Source: Microbacterium sp. BH-3-3-3 (GTDB taxonomy: Bacteria > Actinomycetota > Actinomycetes > Actinomycetales > Microbacteriaceae). Taken from it: DNA of 64,000 nucleotides. The number at the start of each line of letters is the position of its first letter. Within the stretch, counting starts at the first letter, position 1. Of this stretch, positions 1-7,657 are shown one piece after another. The position numbers and the translations under genes were made by a program. Below the pieces are notes generated by a model, which made no database searches, was not told where the DNA came from, and saw nothing but the letters and a program-made list of their open reading frames with translations. The stretch lies in assembly GCF_007679045.1 (NCBI RefSeq), contig NZ_VEFS01000004.1, forward strand, positions 62,001 to 126,000, written 5' to 3'.

Positions 1-733
1 TGAGCGTCTGCTGCAGGCGGGAGTTGTCGACCGCGTTCTTCAGGCTGAGGAACTCGGGGATGTAGCGGTCGGATGCCGCGATCTTCTCGATGCGCTCGAT
101 CGCCGCGGGCGAGACGGCGGCGTACCAGATGCCTCCGTCGGAGCCGAGGTTCTTCTGCGGGGCGAAGTAGTAGACGTCGGCCTGGGTGACGTCGAAGTCG
201 ATGCCGCCCGCGGCGCTGGTCGCATCGATGACGGTGAGCGCACCGGCATCCGCGTTCACGCGCTGGACGGGGGCCGAGACGCCCGTCGAGGTCTCGTTGT
301 GGGGCCAGGCGTAGACGTCGACGCCCTCGACGGCCTCGGCGACCGTGCGGGTGCCCGGCTCGGCGCGGCGCACGTCGGGCGCCTGCAGCCACGGCGCCGC
401 GGCGGCCGAAGCGAACTTGCCGCCGAACTCGCCGAACACGAGGTTCTGGCTGCGGTTCTCGATCAGGCCGAACGCCGCGGCGTCCCAGAACGCCGTCGAC
501 CCGCCGTTGCCGAGGATGATCTCGTAGCCCTCGGGCAGGCGGAACAGCTGTGCAAGACGCTCGCGCGTGCTGGCGACGAGGTTCTTCACGGGCGCCTGAC
601 GGTGCGAGGTTCCGAGGATCGACGCCCCGCGGGTGACGAGCGCCTCGAGCTGCGCACCGCGCACCTTCGAGGGGCCGCACCCGAAGCGGCCGTCGGCGGG
701 CAGGAGATCGGTGGGGAGTTCCACGTGCGGCAT
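1..733 (-). CDS. serC: Phosphoserine aminotransferase, C-terminus cut by window edge
   Basis: Cytosolic PLP enzyme converting 3-phosphohydroxypyruvate and glutamate to phosphoserine in serine synthesis. The minus-strand frame opens at ATG 733 and runs off the left edge, so about 244 N-terminal residues are seen. It has the SerC-type opening (ADGRFGCGPSKVR), the block IILGNGGSTAFWDAA, and the PLP-lysine segment YYFAPQKNLGSDGG near residue 193. The gene is divergent from the dtxR-like gene. A TAGAAT box read 746-741 lies 13 nt before the ATG and no Shine-Dalgarno is visible, so the mRNA is probably leaderless. Confidence 0.93.
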   Translation of the reverse strand, partial: MPHVELPTDLLPADGRFGCGPSKVRGAQLEALVTRGASILGTSHRQAPVKNLVASTRERLAQLFRLPEGYEIILGNGGSTAFWDAAAFGLIENRSQNLVFGEFGGKFASAAAAPWLQAPDVRRAEPGTRTVAEAVEGVDVYAWPHNETSTGVSAPVQRVNADAGALTVIDATSAAGGIDFDVTQADVYYFAPQKNLGSDGGIWYAAVSPAAIERIEKIAASDRYIPEFLSLKNAVDNSRLQQTL

Positions 734-740
734 GGCACTG

Positions 741-746
741 ATTCTA
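741..746 (-). promoter_or_regulatory. -10 box of serC, leaderless type
   Basis: TAGAAT on the minus strand, its first base 13 nt ahead of the serC ATG. The predicted transcript start falls on the start codon. Confidence 0.5.
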
Positions 747-791
747 GGGCGAGCCTCCGGGCCCGCCCGCGCTCATGTCGGAGGGGGTCGG

Positions 792-797
792 TAGGCT
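792..797 (+). promoter_or_regulatory. -10 box of the dtxR-like gene
   Basis: TAGGCT, matching the TANNNT pattern seen before many genes here, 41 nt ahead of ATG 833. This leaves a leader of roughly 30 nt with GAGGA upstream of the start. Confidence 0.45.
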
Positions 798-832
798 GGG
801 AGGACTTGCCGCGCGACATCGAGGACACCTGA

Positions 833-1531
833 ATGACCGATCTGATCGACACCACCGAGATGTACCTGCGCACGATCCTCGAGCTCGAGGAGGAGAAGAT
901 CGTGCCCCTGCGGGCGCGCATCTCCGAGCGCCTGGGGCACTCCGGGCCGACGGTCTCGCAGACGGTCGGACGCATGGAGCGCGACGGTCTGGTCGTCGTG
1001 TCGGAGGACCGCCGGCTCGAGCTCACCGACGCCGGCCGTCAGAAGGCCGTCGACGTGATGCGCAAGCACCGTCTCGCCGAGCGTCTGCTCAGCGATGTGA
1101 TCGGCCTCGACTGGGCCTACGTGCACGACGAGGCCTGCCGCTGGGAGCACGTCATGAGCGAGCAGGTCGAGCGTCGCCTCGTCGAGCTGCTCGGGCACCC
1201 CACCGAGTCGCCGTACGGCAACCCCATCCCCGGACTCGACCAGCTCGGCGACGCCAGCAGCGTCACCTTCGACGACGGCGTGGTCGGCCTGGTCCGCAAG
1301 CTCGCCGACGCGGGCGGACCCATCTCGGGCACGGTCCGCCGGCTCGCCGAACCCGCGCAGGTCGACCCCGAGCTGCTGCAGCAGCTGAAGGCCGCGGGCG
1401 TCCTGCCCGGAGCCCACGGCGACTACCGCTTCAACGAGGGCTACGTGCTCGTGCAGATGGACGGCGTCGACGAAGGCCTCGAGCTGCCCGTCGAGGTGGC
1501 CTCGCACATCTTCCTCGTCGCCGAGGCGTGA
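833..1531 (+). CDS. DtxR/IdeR-family metal-dependent repressor
   Basis: Metal-sensing transcription factor of 232 residues, the full DtxR length. The winged helix is followed by the dimerisation helix and a C-terminal SH3-like domain (about residues 145-232). Metal ligands are recognisable: Met10 (TEMYL), His and Glu in RKHRLAERLL, and His, Cys, Glu, His in VHDEACRWEHVMSE. The Cys ligand is typical of iron-type DtxR/IdeR rather than manganese-type MntR, so an iron-homeostasis role is the best inference. It starts at ATG 833 after GAGGACACC. Confidence 0.9.
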   Translation: MTDLIDTTEMYLRTILELEEEKIVPLRARISERLGHSGPTVSQTVGRMERDGLVVVSEDRRLELTDAGRQKAVDVMRKHRLAERLLSDVIGLDWAYVHDEACRWEHVMSEQVERRLVELLGHPTESPYGNPIPGLDQLGDASSVTFDDGVVGLVRKLADAGGPISGTVRRLAEPAQVDPELLQQLKAAGVLPGAHGDYRFNEGYVLVQMDGVDEGLELPVEVASHIFLVAEA

Positions 1532-1578
1532 TCGGCGGCGCTCTTACCCGAGCATCCGCCGTGCACGCCTTCTGAAGC

Positions 1579-1607
1579 GTGACATGTTCGTTATCTTCGG
1601 GTAGCCT
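1579..1607 (+). promoter_or_regulatory. Promoter of the M23 peptidase gene
   Basis: GTGACA at 1579-1584 and TAGCCT at 1602-1607 are separated by 17 bp. Transcription from about 1614 would give a leader of about 158 nt before the TTG start at 1772. Confidence 0.5.
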
Positions 1608-1613
1608 TCGAAG

Positions 1614-1735
1614 GTCCACAGGCGAGAAGCCCGCCGTCGGACCCCTCGCAGTTTTGCCTCATCGGCTCGTCGTCTGCAGAGGGTGAAGCCCGCACATCGT
1701 GCCCCTTATTCGAGTGCTGACGAGCCAGCGTGATC
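1614..1735 (+). promoter_or_regulatory. Structured leader, candidate cyclic di-AMP (ydaO-type) riboswitch
   Basis: The long leader of the M23 peptidase gene contains a perfect 8-bp helix, GGCTCGTC (1664-1671) with GACGAGCC (1719-1726), enclosing a GAGGGTGAAGCC segment that resembles the conserved GGGGTGAA stretch of ydaO riboswitches. Such riboswitches often precede cell-wall peptidase genes in actinobacteria (established). The assignment here rests on context and partial motif match only. Confidence 0.5.
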
Positions 1736-1771
1736 GCCCCCGGGTGATCGCGCAGAGGCGCCGGAGGAACT

Positions 1772-2707
1772 TTGGCTGAAAACACCGATCCCGCTGCGGA
1801 CCTACCCGAGGTCCCCGCGACCGGACCCACACGCAAGAGCACCCGTGCCGCTGCCGTCGTGCCGTCGGCGAAGCGTCCCGTGGTCACCTCGATCACCGCG
1901 GCCGCACCCGCCGCCCGCACCGCACCCGCGCGCAGCGCGTCGTCGCAGCGCCGGTTCGGCAAGCCCGTGCGCAGTGCCGTGATCCTGTCGATGGTCGCCG
2001 GCCTCGTCGCGACGGTCGCGATCCCCGCGTACGCCGCGACCATGCCGGCCGCCGAGACCGTGACGCTCCAGCAGATGTCGGCTCCCGACAACCAGTCGCT
2101 GGTCGTCGCGTCCGACTCCACCGCCGCGACGCTCGACCGCAGCAGCTACTCGGCAACCACCGCCGAAGAGATCCAGAAGAAGAAGGATCAAGAGGCCGCC
2201 GCGGCCGCCGCCGCCGAGCGCGCCCGTCAGCTGGCCGCCAACGCGTCGAAGGCGTCGAGCAGCAGCTCGTCGAGCTCCGTGTCGGTCGACCTCAACATGA
2301 CCGCACCGGGCTCCGGCGAGGTGCGCTGGCCCCTCACCAGCTACAAGCTGGGCCGTGGCCTATGGGACTCCGGCTACCACCAGGGCGTCGATCTGCTCGC
2401 GCCGCAGGGGCAGCCGATCTTCGCCGCCGCCGCCGGCGTCGTCAAGGTCTCGCAGGAGAGCTACGGCGGCTACGGCGTCGCGATCGTCATCGAGCACGTC
2501 ATCAACGGCCAGAAGGTCTCGACCACCTACGGGCACATGACCTACGGCACCCGTCAGGTGCAGGCGGGTCAGACGGTCGCCGCAGGCCAGGTCATCGGCC
2601 TCGTCGGCTCGACCGGCAGCTCGACCGCCAACCACCTGCACTTCGAGGTGCACATCAACGGCTCGGTCGTCGACCCCTACGCCTGGTTGCAGCAGAACGC
2701 GGGCTGA
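1772..2707 (+). CDS. M23-family cell-wall metallopeptidase with N-terminal membrane anchor
   Basis: Predicted secreted or anchored zinc endopeptidase that cuts peptidoglycan cross-links. Starts at TTG 1772, chosen because CCGGAGGAAC sits just before it. Order: Ala/Pro-rich cytoplasmic stretch, one hydrophobic segment near residues 70-92 ending in AYAA, an Ala/Glu/Ser-rich linker of about 60 residues, then the LytM/M23 domain from about residue 185. Zinc and catalytic residues are visible in YHQGVDLLAP, TYGHMTYG and NHLHFEVH. A strong terminator follows at 2724. Confidence 0.9.
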   Translation: MAENTDPAADLPEVPATGPTRKSTRAAAVVPSAKRPVVTSITAAAPAARTAPARSASSQRRFGKPVRSAVILSMVAGLVATVAIPAYAATMPAAETVTLQQMSAPDNQSLVVASDSTAATLDRSSYSATTAEEIQKKKDQEAAAAAAAERARQLAANASKASSSSSSSSVSVDLNMTAPGSGEVRWPLTSYKLGRGLWDSGYHQGVDLLAPQGQPIFAAAAGVVKVSQESYGGYGVAIVIEHVINGQKVSTTYGHMTYGTRQVQAGQTVAAGQVIGLVGSTGSSTANHLHFEVHINGSVVDPYAWLQQNAG

Positions 2708-2723
2708 GCCCCACCATCACGCG

Positions 2724-2763
2724 AGACGGCGTGTCGGAGACGATGTTCTCCGACACGCCGTCT
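2724..2763 (+). terminator. Hairpin terminator after the M23 peptidase gene
   Basis: Perfect 17-bp stem, 2724-2740 with 2747-2763, six-base loop CGATGT, followed by TCTGTTT. It starts 17 nt after the stop codon. Confidence 0.85.
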
Positions 2764-2846
2764 TCTGTTTCCCCGAGTGGCCGACCCCGGGCGTGTCGTG
2801 GTGGGTTAGCCTGTCAGCGACGTCGGAAGAACCGAAGGGAAGACCG

Positions 2847-2960
2847 ATGAACACCAGCCCGCGCATCCGCACCATGGATGCGCTCGGGCTGCTCGTTCTT
2901 CGGCATCGTGTGTTCGGATGCCGCGGCCTCGCCGCGACTTCGAAGGCGCTGTCTGCCTAG
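2847..2960 (+). CDS. 37-residue ORF, possible leader peptide
   Basis: ATG 2847 to TAG 2960, preceded by GAAGGGAAG. The peptide begins MNTSPRIRTMDALGLLVLRH and has a Leu/Val-rich centre (codons CTC, CTG, CTC, GTT, CTT). The stop codon lies inside the stem of the terminator at 2943-2974, so a ribosome finishing this ORF would disturb the hairpin, as in an attenuator. The next gene is the HNH nuclease. The ORF could equally be an independent small protein or a chance frame; I do not recognise the peptide. Confidence 0.4.
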   Translation: MNTSPRIRTMDALGLLVLRHRVFGCRGLAATSKALSA

Positions 2961-2974
2961 ACAGCGCCTTTTTT
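2943..2974 (+). terminator. Intrinsic terminator overlapping the end of the 37-residue ORF
   Basis: 12-bp perfect stem, 2943-2954 with 2959-2970, four-base loop GCCT, then an uninterrupted T tract (TTTTTT, 2969-2974). It is the most canonical terminator in the window and contains the small ORF's TAG. Confidence 0.85.
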
Positions 2975-3048
2975 CATACCCCTGAGTGCCCTCCTCGTCA
3001 CGAGTCGAACATCCGAGAAGCCGTCTCGGCCATTCGAGAGGAAACGGA

Positions 3049-3546
3049 ATGCGCACACTGGTGCTGAACGCGGGCTACGAGCCCCTCGCGGTCGTGTCGT
3101 TCAAGCGAGCCCTCGTGCTCGTGATGAACGAGAAGGCCACCGTCGTCGAACGCATCGAGGAGGACCCCGTCTGGGCGGCCGCCGGCGAGTACGACCGCCC
3201 GGCCGTGATCATCCTCACCCGCTACGTGCGGGTTCCGGGAGCCCGTCGCGTCCCCGTCACACGCCGCGGCGTGCTGCGGCGCGACGCGCACCGGTGCGGA
3301 TACTGCGGCAAGGCGGCATCGACCATCGACCACGTCATGCCCCGCTCGCGCGGCGGCAAGGACACGTGGGAGAACCTCGTGGCGTGCTGCCTGGCCTGCA
3401 ACAACATCAAGGGCGACCGCACCCCGCAAGAGATGCGGTGGGAGCTCCGGCTCGTTCCGGCGCCCCCGCACGGCTCTTCGTGGACCGTTCGCGGCGTCGA
3501 CAAGAGCGACCCGCGGTGGGAGCCGTACCTGGCGTTGGCGGCCTGA
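3049..3546 (+). CDS. HNH endonuclease-family protein
   Basis: Compact 165-residue protein of the actinobacterial HNH family (MRTLVLNAGYEPL opening). The C-terminal half holds the ββα-metal fold: CGYCG and CLAC zinc cysteines, catalytic region IDHVMPRSRGG, then WENLVACCLACNNIKGDRTP. ATG 3049 is preferred over a farther upstream in-frame start because GAGAGGAAACGG precedes it and similarity begins there. The cellular role of this family is poorly known; the neighbours do not suggest a restriction system. Confidence 0.85.
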   Translation: MRTLVLNAGYEPLAVVSFKRALVLVMNEKATVVERIEEDPVWAAAGEYDRPAVIILTRYVRVPGARRVPVTRRGVLRRDAHRCGYCGKAASTIDHVMPRSRGGKDTWENLVACCLACNNIKGDRTPQEMRWELRLVPAPPHGSSWTVRGVDKSDPRWEPYLALAA

Positions 3547-3580
3547 CCACGGCATCCGGGATCATCCCCTCCCCGAACGC

Positions 3581-4420
3581 TCAGGCGTGCAGGGGAGCGA
3601 GGTCTTGCAGACCGGTCACGCGCAGGAGATCGAGGCGGTCGGCATCCGGAGTGCCCGGGGCCACCGTGTAGACCACGACGCGCAGGTCGCTGCCCGGCAC
3701 GCTGAGCACGTCGCAGTCGACCTCGATCTCGCCGACCGCCGTGCGCACGCGTTTGCGGCTGCTGCGGTGCTCGGCGATGTGGGCGGAATCCCACCGGCGC
3801 TCGAACTCCGGGGAGTCGCGGCGCAGGCGCGCGACGAGGTCGACGAGCGATCGGTCGGCGGGATATCGACCGAGCGCCGAGCGCAGATCGGCCACGAGGT
3901 CGCGGGCGAACTCCTCGTCGTGCACGGCATCCCACGCGATCCCCTCGTGGCCCTGGGTGAAGTGACGCCAGACGACGTTGCGCTCGAGCCCGGTGCGCCG
4001 GAGGGGATCGCCGTCGAACGCGGCCCAGAGGGCGTTCCACAGCAGGAGGTCGTGCGCGGCGGTGAAGACCGCGAGGGGCACGTCGGTGAGGCGGTCGACC
4101 AGCCGCTGGACGCCCGGGGTGATGTGCCGGGGCACGAGGCCGCGCGGGGGAGGGGCGCTGCCGGCGACCCGGAACAGGTGGTCGCGTTCGGCTGCTGTGA
4201 GCCGCAGCGCCGTCGCGAGGGCGCCGAGCATCTGCCCCGACGGATGGGTCGCCCGCCCCTGCTCGAGCCGCACGACGTAGTCCACGCTCACCCCGGCGAG
4301 GGCCGCGAGCTCCTCGCGGCGCAGGCCCTGCGTGCGGCGCCCGGGTCCGGCGGGGAGGCCGACCTCCTCGGGCCGGACGCGCTCGCGCCACGACCGCAGC
4401 ACGCTGGCGAACTCGCTCAT
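3581..4420 (-). CDS. XRE-type regulator with MmyB-like ligand-binding domain
   Basis: Transcription factor of 279 residues. The N-terminal helix-turn-helix contains the family signature GRRTQGLRREELAALAGVSV followed by YVVRLEQGR. The C-terminal half (about 100-279) is the PAS-like MmyB ligand-binding fold. It is divergent from the SDR gene at 4522 with about 100 bp between the starts, and such regulators usually control their divergent oxidoreductase (inference). The same layout recurs at 50522-52226. Confidence 0.88.
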   Translation of the reverse strand: MSEFASVLRSWRERVRPEEVGLPAGPGRRTQGLRREELAALAGVSVDYVVRLEQGRATHPSGQMLGALATALRLTAAERDHLFRVAGSAPPPRGLVPRHITPGVQRLVDRLTDVPLAVFTAAHDLLLWNALWAAFDGDPLRRTGLERNVVWRHFTQGHEGIAWDAVHDEEFARDLVADLRSALGRYPADRSLVDLVARLRRDSPEFERRWDSAHIAEHRSSRKRVRTAVGEIEVDCDVLSVPGSDLRVVVYTVAPGTPDADRLDLLRVTGLQDLAPLHA

Positions 4421-4521
4421 CCCTCCATCATGGTCCCGTGCGCGCCGGGGATCCTGGTACCGGTGGCCCCCCCGTCGTCCCGTACCTGGGGCGGCCGCGA
4501 CGGTGGGCGCAGGATGAGGTC

Positions 4522-5202
4522 ATGACGACGACACTCATCACCGGAGCAAACCGCAGCCTGGGCCTGGAGACCGCCCGGCGCCTCATCGACGCCGGCCACA
4601 CGGTCTACGCCGGCATGCGCGACCTCGCCACGGGCGACGACGTCCGGGCGCTCGGCGCTCACGCCGTGCAGCTCGACGTGACCGACCAGGCGAGCGTGGA
4701 TGCCGCGTTCGCCACCCTTCCCGCCCTCGACGTGCTCGTGAACAACGCGGGCGTGCTCGGCACCTCCCACGGCGTCGACGACCTCGACGTCGCGGCGATG
4801 ACCGAGGTGTTCGACACGAACGTGATGGCCGTGGTGCGCCTGACCCAGGCGGCCCTGCCGTTGCTGCGCCGCTCGGCGAACCCGGTCATCGTCAACGTGG
4901 CGTCCGGAGTCGGGTTCACCCGGTGGCTGACGACGCCGGGGCACGACGAGTTCGGCGTCCCGTCGATTCCCTATGCGGCGTCGAAGGCCGCCGTGATCGC
5001 CCTGACGGTGCAGTACGCCAAGAACCTGCCCGAGATGCGGGTGAACGCCTCCGACCCGGGCTATACGGCGACGGCGTTCAACGGATTCGGCGGTCACCAG
5101 ACGATCACCGAAGGGACGGATGCCACCGTCGCCCTGGCCCTGATCGATCGCGACGGTCCGAGCGGGGAGTTCCACGACCGCACCGGGCGGATCGCGTACT
5201 GA
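4522..5202 (+). CDS. Short-chain dehydrogenase/reductase
   Basis: NAD(P)-dependent oxidoreductase of 226 residues with the Rossmann glycine motif TGANRSLG, the NNAG motif, the active-site Ser in NVASGVG, and Tyr/Lys in PYAASKAAV. The substrate is unknown. ATG 4522 is chosen because the family sequence (MTTTLITGA) begins there and AGGATGAGG precedes it. Likely regulated by the divergent MmyB-type protein. Confidence 0.9.
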   Translation: MTTTLITGANRSLGLETARRLIDAGHTVYAGMRDLATGDDVRALGAHAVQLDVTDQASVDAAFATLPALDVLVNNAGVLGTSHGVDDLDVAAMTEVFDTNVMAVVRLTQAALPLLRRSANPVIVNVASGVGFTRWLTTPGHDEFGVPSIPYAASKAAVIALTVQYAKNLPEMRVNASDPGYTATAFNGFGGHQTITEGTDATVALALIDRDGPSGEFHDRTGRIAY

Positions 5203-5291
5203 GGGCACGCGGGGTGCCGGGCGGGTGCGACCCCCGCTCGGGGCCGATGTCGGAGGTCGATCGTATCTTCGAGCCACAGGGATTGAGGCGA

Positions 5292-5307
5292 TAGAACAGA
5301 TGTTCTA
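5292..5307 (+). promoter_or_regulatory. LexA box (SOS operator) of the mutasome operon
   Basis: Perfect palindrome TAGAACAGATGTTCTA, containing GAAC-N4-GTTC as in actinobacterial LexA sites (consensus TCGAAC-N4-GTTCGA). It lies 23 nt before ATG 5330, so LexA would block the promoter until DNA damage. Confidence 0.9.
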
Positions 5308-5329
5308 ACCTGTGGGAGTGAGGGCGATC

Positions 5330-6046
5330 ATGCGAGACCAGGTACAGGCCGTACCCGACATCCATGCGCTGCGCGATCGCCTCGAGCGCATGCAGGGGCG
5401 GCGCATGGACGCCCCGGTACTGCCGACCCATCCCGCGTTCACCTCGCTGCTGCCCGGCGGAGGGCTCCGGTCGGGGTCGGCGTACTCCCTCGCCCGCTCG
5501 GCGTCGCTGCTCTTGGCGCTCATGGCGCGCCCCTCGCAGGACGGCGCCTGGTGCGGGGTCATCGGCATGCCCGAGCTCGGCGCCGAGGCGGCGGAGAAGT
5601 ACGGGCTCGACCTCGATCGGCTCGTGTTCATCCCCGACCCCGGGCCGCGCTGGCTCGCGGTGACGGCGACGATCACCGAGGTGCTGCCGGTCGTCGCCGT
5701 CCGGCCCCCGGCCGGCTCCTCCGCCGCACGCGGGGGCGCTGAGACCACGCGCCTGGCCGCGCGTCTGCGCGATCGCGGGTCGGTGCTGCTCGTGCAGGGG
5801 GAGTGGCCCCAGGCCGAGGCGGTCATCGACGTCGCCGACCCCCGGTGGTCGGGTCTCGGGCAGGGCCACGGATACCTGGCGGGTCGTGAGCTGACGGTGT
5901 CGGTGAGCAGCCGCCGTTCGCCGAACGCGCGGCGGGCCCGCATGCTGCTCCCCGCCGCCGACGGATCGATCGAACTGCTGGGCGCCCCCGCCGAGCGGCT
6001 CGTCTCGCGCGAACGCGACGCCTTCCGTGCGCGGGCGGTCGGCTGA
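5330..6046 (+). CDS. ImuA'-type accessory protein of the SOS mutasome
   Basis: RecA-fold-like accessory factor of 238 residues, first gene of the imuA'-imuB-dnaE2 cassette. In mycobacteria ImuA' and ImuB recruit DnaE2 for damage-induced mutagenesis (established). The body has a LLPGGGLRSGSAYSL block near residue 40 but no full Walker A lysine motif. ATG 5330 is preferred over GTG 5312 because GGGAGTGAGGG gives it a ribosome site. The stop overlaps the imuB ATG by one base. Confidence 0.85.
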   Translation: MRDQVQAVPDIHALRDRLERMQGRRMDAPVLPTHPAFTSLLPGGGLRSGSAYSLARSASLLLALMARPSQDGAWCGVIGMPELGAEAAEKYGLDLDRLVFIPDPGPRWLAVTATITEVLPVVAVRPPAGSSAARGGAETTRLAARLRDRGSVLLVQGEWPQAEAVIDVADPRWSGLGQGHGYLAGRELTVSVSSRRSPNARRARMLLPAADGSIELLGAPAERLVSRERDAFRARAVG

Positions 6047-7590
6047 TGCAGGCGCCCACGCGCAGCCTGGTGCTGTGGTTCCCCGACTGGCCCATCACGG
6101 CGTTCGCGCACGAGGCCACCACCCCGCCGAAACCGGATGCCGCGGTGGCGGTGTTCGCCAACAACCTCGTCGTCGCCTGCTCGTGGGCCGCCCGCGCGCA
6201 GGGCGTGCGCCGCGGGCAGAAGCGTCGCGACGCCCAGGCGCTGTGCCCGACGTTGCAGGTGGTGGCGGCCGATCCCGTCCGCGATGCGCGGGCGTTCGCC
6301 CCCGTCGTCGCGCGGATCGAAGAGCGGGCGCCCGGCGTGCAGATCGTGCGGCCCGGTCTGTGCGCGCTGCGGTCCCGAGGACCGGCGCGGTACTACGGCG
6401 GCGAGGCCGAGGCGGCGCGCATGTTCATCCGCCTGCTCGACGACGAGGGGTTCTCCGGGGTGCGGGCGAGCGTGGCCGACGGCGTGTTCACGGCCGAGCA
6501 CGCGGCCCGGTCCGCCGCCGCGGACGACCCGGTGCGCATCGTCGCGCCCGGAGATGCGGGGGTGTTCCTCGCGCCGCTGTCGATCGCCACGCTCGACGAC
6601 GACGAATTCGGCAGCCTCCTCTCGCGTCTGGGCGTGCACACGCTGGGCGCTCTCGCGGCCCTGCCCGTCGAGCGGGTGCGTGAGCGCTTCGGTGAACGCG
6701 GCGTGCGGTTGCACGCCCTGGCCGCGGGGCTCGACTCCCAACCGGTGCAGCCGCGCACGCCCCCGCCCGAGCTGCACCGCGAGGTGGCGTTCGAACCCCC
6801 GCTCGAGCTCGCCGACCAGATCGCGTTCGGCATGCGCGTCGCGGCCGAAGAGTTCATCGCGCAGTTGGGAGCGCACGATCTGGTCTGCACCGAACTGCGG
6901 GTCGTGCTCACGGGCGAGCGAGGCGAGCGCAGCGAACGCGTATGGCTGCACCCCGGGTCGTTCGACGCCGCCGGTGTCGTCGATCGCGTGCGCTGGCAGT
7001 TGGCCGAAGACGCCCAGGGCATCTTCGGCAGCGGGGTGGCCGGGGTGCACATCGAGCCCGAAGCCGTCGACGCCGCCGCCCATCACGCCAAGGGGCTGTT
7101 CGGCGCCGGCCCCGACGAGCGCGTGCACCACGCCCTCTCGCGTGTACAGGCCATGCTCGGCCATCGCGGGGTGGTGACCCCCGTCATCGGCGGCGGGCGC
7201 TGGCTCGCCGAGCGTCAGGTGCTCGTGCCGTGGGGCGACAGGGCGATCACCGCGAAAGACCGCGCCCGGCCGTGGCCCGGCAGCCTCCCCGACCCCCTGC
7301 CGGCCGTCGTCTACCCCGAACCCCGACCGGTCGGCGTCACCGACATCGCCGGCGCCTCCGTCACGGTGGGCGAGCGCGACGTGCTCAGCGCTCCGCCGGC
7401 GGTGCTCGAGACCGCCGGGCAACGCCGCCGCATCAGCGAGTGGGCAGGTCCGTGGCCCATCAGCGAACGCGGGTGGGACCCCCTGCGCGCGCGGCGCGCC
7501 CACCGCTTCCAGGTGGTCGACGCCGATGGTGGCGCGTGGCTGCTGGTCGTCGAGGAGGGCGAGTGGCGAGCGGAGGGGCGTTATGACTGA
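6046..7590 (+). CDS. imuB: ImuB, non-catalytic Y-family polymerase of the mutasome
   Basis: 514-residue Y-family polymerase homologue. It opens TRSLVLWFPDWPITAF, where active polymerases have a metal-binding Asp (DxDxFF-type) motif, and the second acidic motif is also absent, matching ImuB proteins that act as a β-clamp adaptor rather than a polymerase. The C-terminal region is long and Arg/Trp-rich (SEWAGPWPISERGW), typical of ImuB. Translationally coupled to imuA' (TGATG at 6044-6048). Confidence 0.93.
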   Translation: MQAPTRSLVLWFPDWPITAFAHEATTPPKPDAAVAVFANNLVVACSWAARAQGVRRGQKRRDAQALCPTLQVVAADPVRDARAFAPVVARIEERAPGVQIVRPGLCALRSRGPARYYGGEAEAARMFIRLLDDEGFSGVRASVADGVFTAEHAARSAAADDPVRIVAPGDAGVFLAPLSIATLDDDEFGSLLSRLGVHTLGALAALPVERVRERFGERGVRLHALAAGLDSQPVQPRTPPPELHREVAFEPPLELADQIAFGMRVAAEEFIAQLGAHDLVCTELRVVLTGERGERSERVWLHPGSFDAAGVVDRVRWQLAEDAQGIFGSGVAGVHIEPEAVDAAAHHAKGLFGAGPDERVHHALSRVQAMLGHRGVVTPVIGGGRWLAERQVLVPWGDRAITAKDRARPWPGSLPDPLPAVVYPEPRPVGVTDIAGASVTVGERDVLSAPPAVLETAGQRRRISEWAGPWPISERGWDPLRARRAHRFQVVDADGGAWLLVVEEGEWRAEGRYD

Positions 7591-7657
7591 GGGTCGATCC
7601 GTCCCGGCCGTCACGCCTGTCGCGCCCGGGTGCACGCGCGGGGCAGGGGTGCGCTGA
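7583..7657 (+). CDS. 24-residue ORF bridging imuB and dnaE2
   Basis: ATG 7583 overlaps the imuB stop (7588-7590) and its TGA 7655-7657 overlaps the dnaE2 ATG (TGATG). It has the strongest ribosome site of the operon, GCGGAGGGGCG, whereas dnaE2 has only a loose GGGGCAGGGG. The peptide (MTEGRSVPAV...) has no recognisable similarity. It may couple DnaE2 translation to ImuB; it may also be chance. Confidence 0.35.
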   Translation: MTEGRSVPAVTPVAPGCTRGAGVR

